Positions 5,795-5,900 of a stretch of DNA of 5,900 nucleotides are shown piece by piece. Position numbers and translations under genes: made by a program. The first letter of the stretch is position 1. Every line of letters starts with the position of its first letter. The DNA is taken from contig DFOV01000266.1 of NCBI GenBank assembly GCA_002376965.1, positions 1 through 5,900 on the forward strand, given 5' to 3'. The notes below the pieces were generated by a model. That model was not told where the DNA came from. It saw only the letters and a program-made list of their open reading frames with translations, and ran no database searches. The DNA is from Gammaproteobacteria bacterium UBA3532 (GTDB lineage Bacteria; Pseudomonadota; Gammaproteobacteria; Enterobacterales; UBA3532).

Positions 5795-5900
5795 GTAATA
5801 ATAGCCAGCCAGACAAGATGCATCGTCCTGTAGCCGGTCGCTGGTTTGGCATTGGTTGGCTGGTTTGTATGCTGGTTGGCTTATCCTACTTGCTGCTATC
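5791..5900 (+). CDS. apeM: Start of a membrane protein, probably an MMPL/RND-type exporter (3' truncated)
   Basis: The ATG at 5791 overlaps the TGA of the LolA-like gene in an ATGA arrangement, and the frame stays open to the right edge for 36 codons. The visible protein begins MSNNSQPDKMHRPVAGRW, followed by an apolar stretch, FGIGWLVCMLVGLSYLLL, at residues 19-36 that looks like a first transmembrane helix after a short polar cytoplasmic tail. Described APE clusters place a large MMPL-family exporter directly after the LolA-like gene, and a first helix this close to the N-terminus fits that family. The fragment alone shows only a coupled membrane protein; the exporter identity is inferred from gene order. 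Confidence 0.55.
   Translation, partial: MSNNSQPDKMHRPVAGRWFGIGWLVCMLVGLSYLLL

Noticed and set aside
5853..5881. Nine-base direct repeat TGGTTGGCT in the last gene.
   Set aside because: It falls in codons for a Trp/Leu/Gly-rich membrane helix, where such short repeats arise readily from composition.

Overview
This window reads as the middle of an aryl polyene (APE) type lipid-pigment biosynthesis cluster from a Gram-negative bacterium, most likely a gammaproteobacterium. Mid-range base composition, a LolA-like periplasmic carrier and an LpxL-like acyltransferase domain all fit an organism with an outer membrane. Marine or free-living gammaproteobacteria are plausible hosts, but genus cannot be fixed from the sequence.

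Seven genes lie on the plus strand with almost no space between them, and both end genes are cut by the window edge. In order: an AMP-forming acyl/aryl ligase (2-994, N-terminus missing); a hotdog 3-hydroxyacyl-ACP dehydratase (1004-1375); a two-domain glycosyltransferase family 2 / LpxL-type acyltransferase (1388-3091); an MIO-type aromatic amino acid ammonia-lyase (3095-4636); a 4HBT-type thioesterase (4629-5060); a secreted LolA-like carrier (5078-5794); and the first 36 codons of a membrane protein starting at 5791, probably an MMPL/RND-type exporter. Gaps are 9, 12, 3 and 17 bases, with overlaps of 8 and 4 bases. I see no promoter, terminator, RNA gene, mobile element or CRISPR array, so this is the inside of one operon. 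No gene-free stretch exceeds 17 bases.

Without the lyase, the order matches the apeH-I-J-K-L-M segment of described APE clusters as I remember it. The lyase sits between the apeJ-like and apeK-like genes. The inferred scheme is: the lyase deaminates tyrosine or phenylalanine to an aryl acrylic acid; the ligase activates an aryl acid and loads it on an acyl carrier protein; the dehydratase acts in the polyene-building cycle with ketosynthases and ketoreductase expected outside the window; the fusion enzyme builds the glycosylated, acylated lipid part; and the thioesterase, LolA-like carrier and exporter serve release and movement to the outer membrane.

The system is of a known kind, not a wholly new one. 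The points most worth a second look are residue-level departures: the ligase has Asn for the usual A7 Asp; the dehydratase has His where FabA/FabZ have the acidic catalytic residue; the lyase has an unusual Phe-His selectivity pair and a His replacing Asn in the GGNF motif. A perfect 12-bp inverted repeat near the start of the thioesterase gene is also notable.
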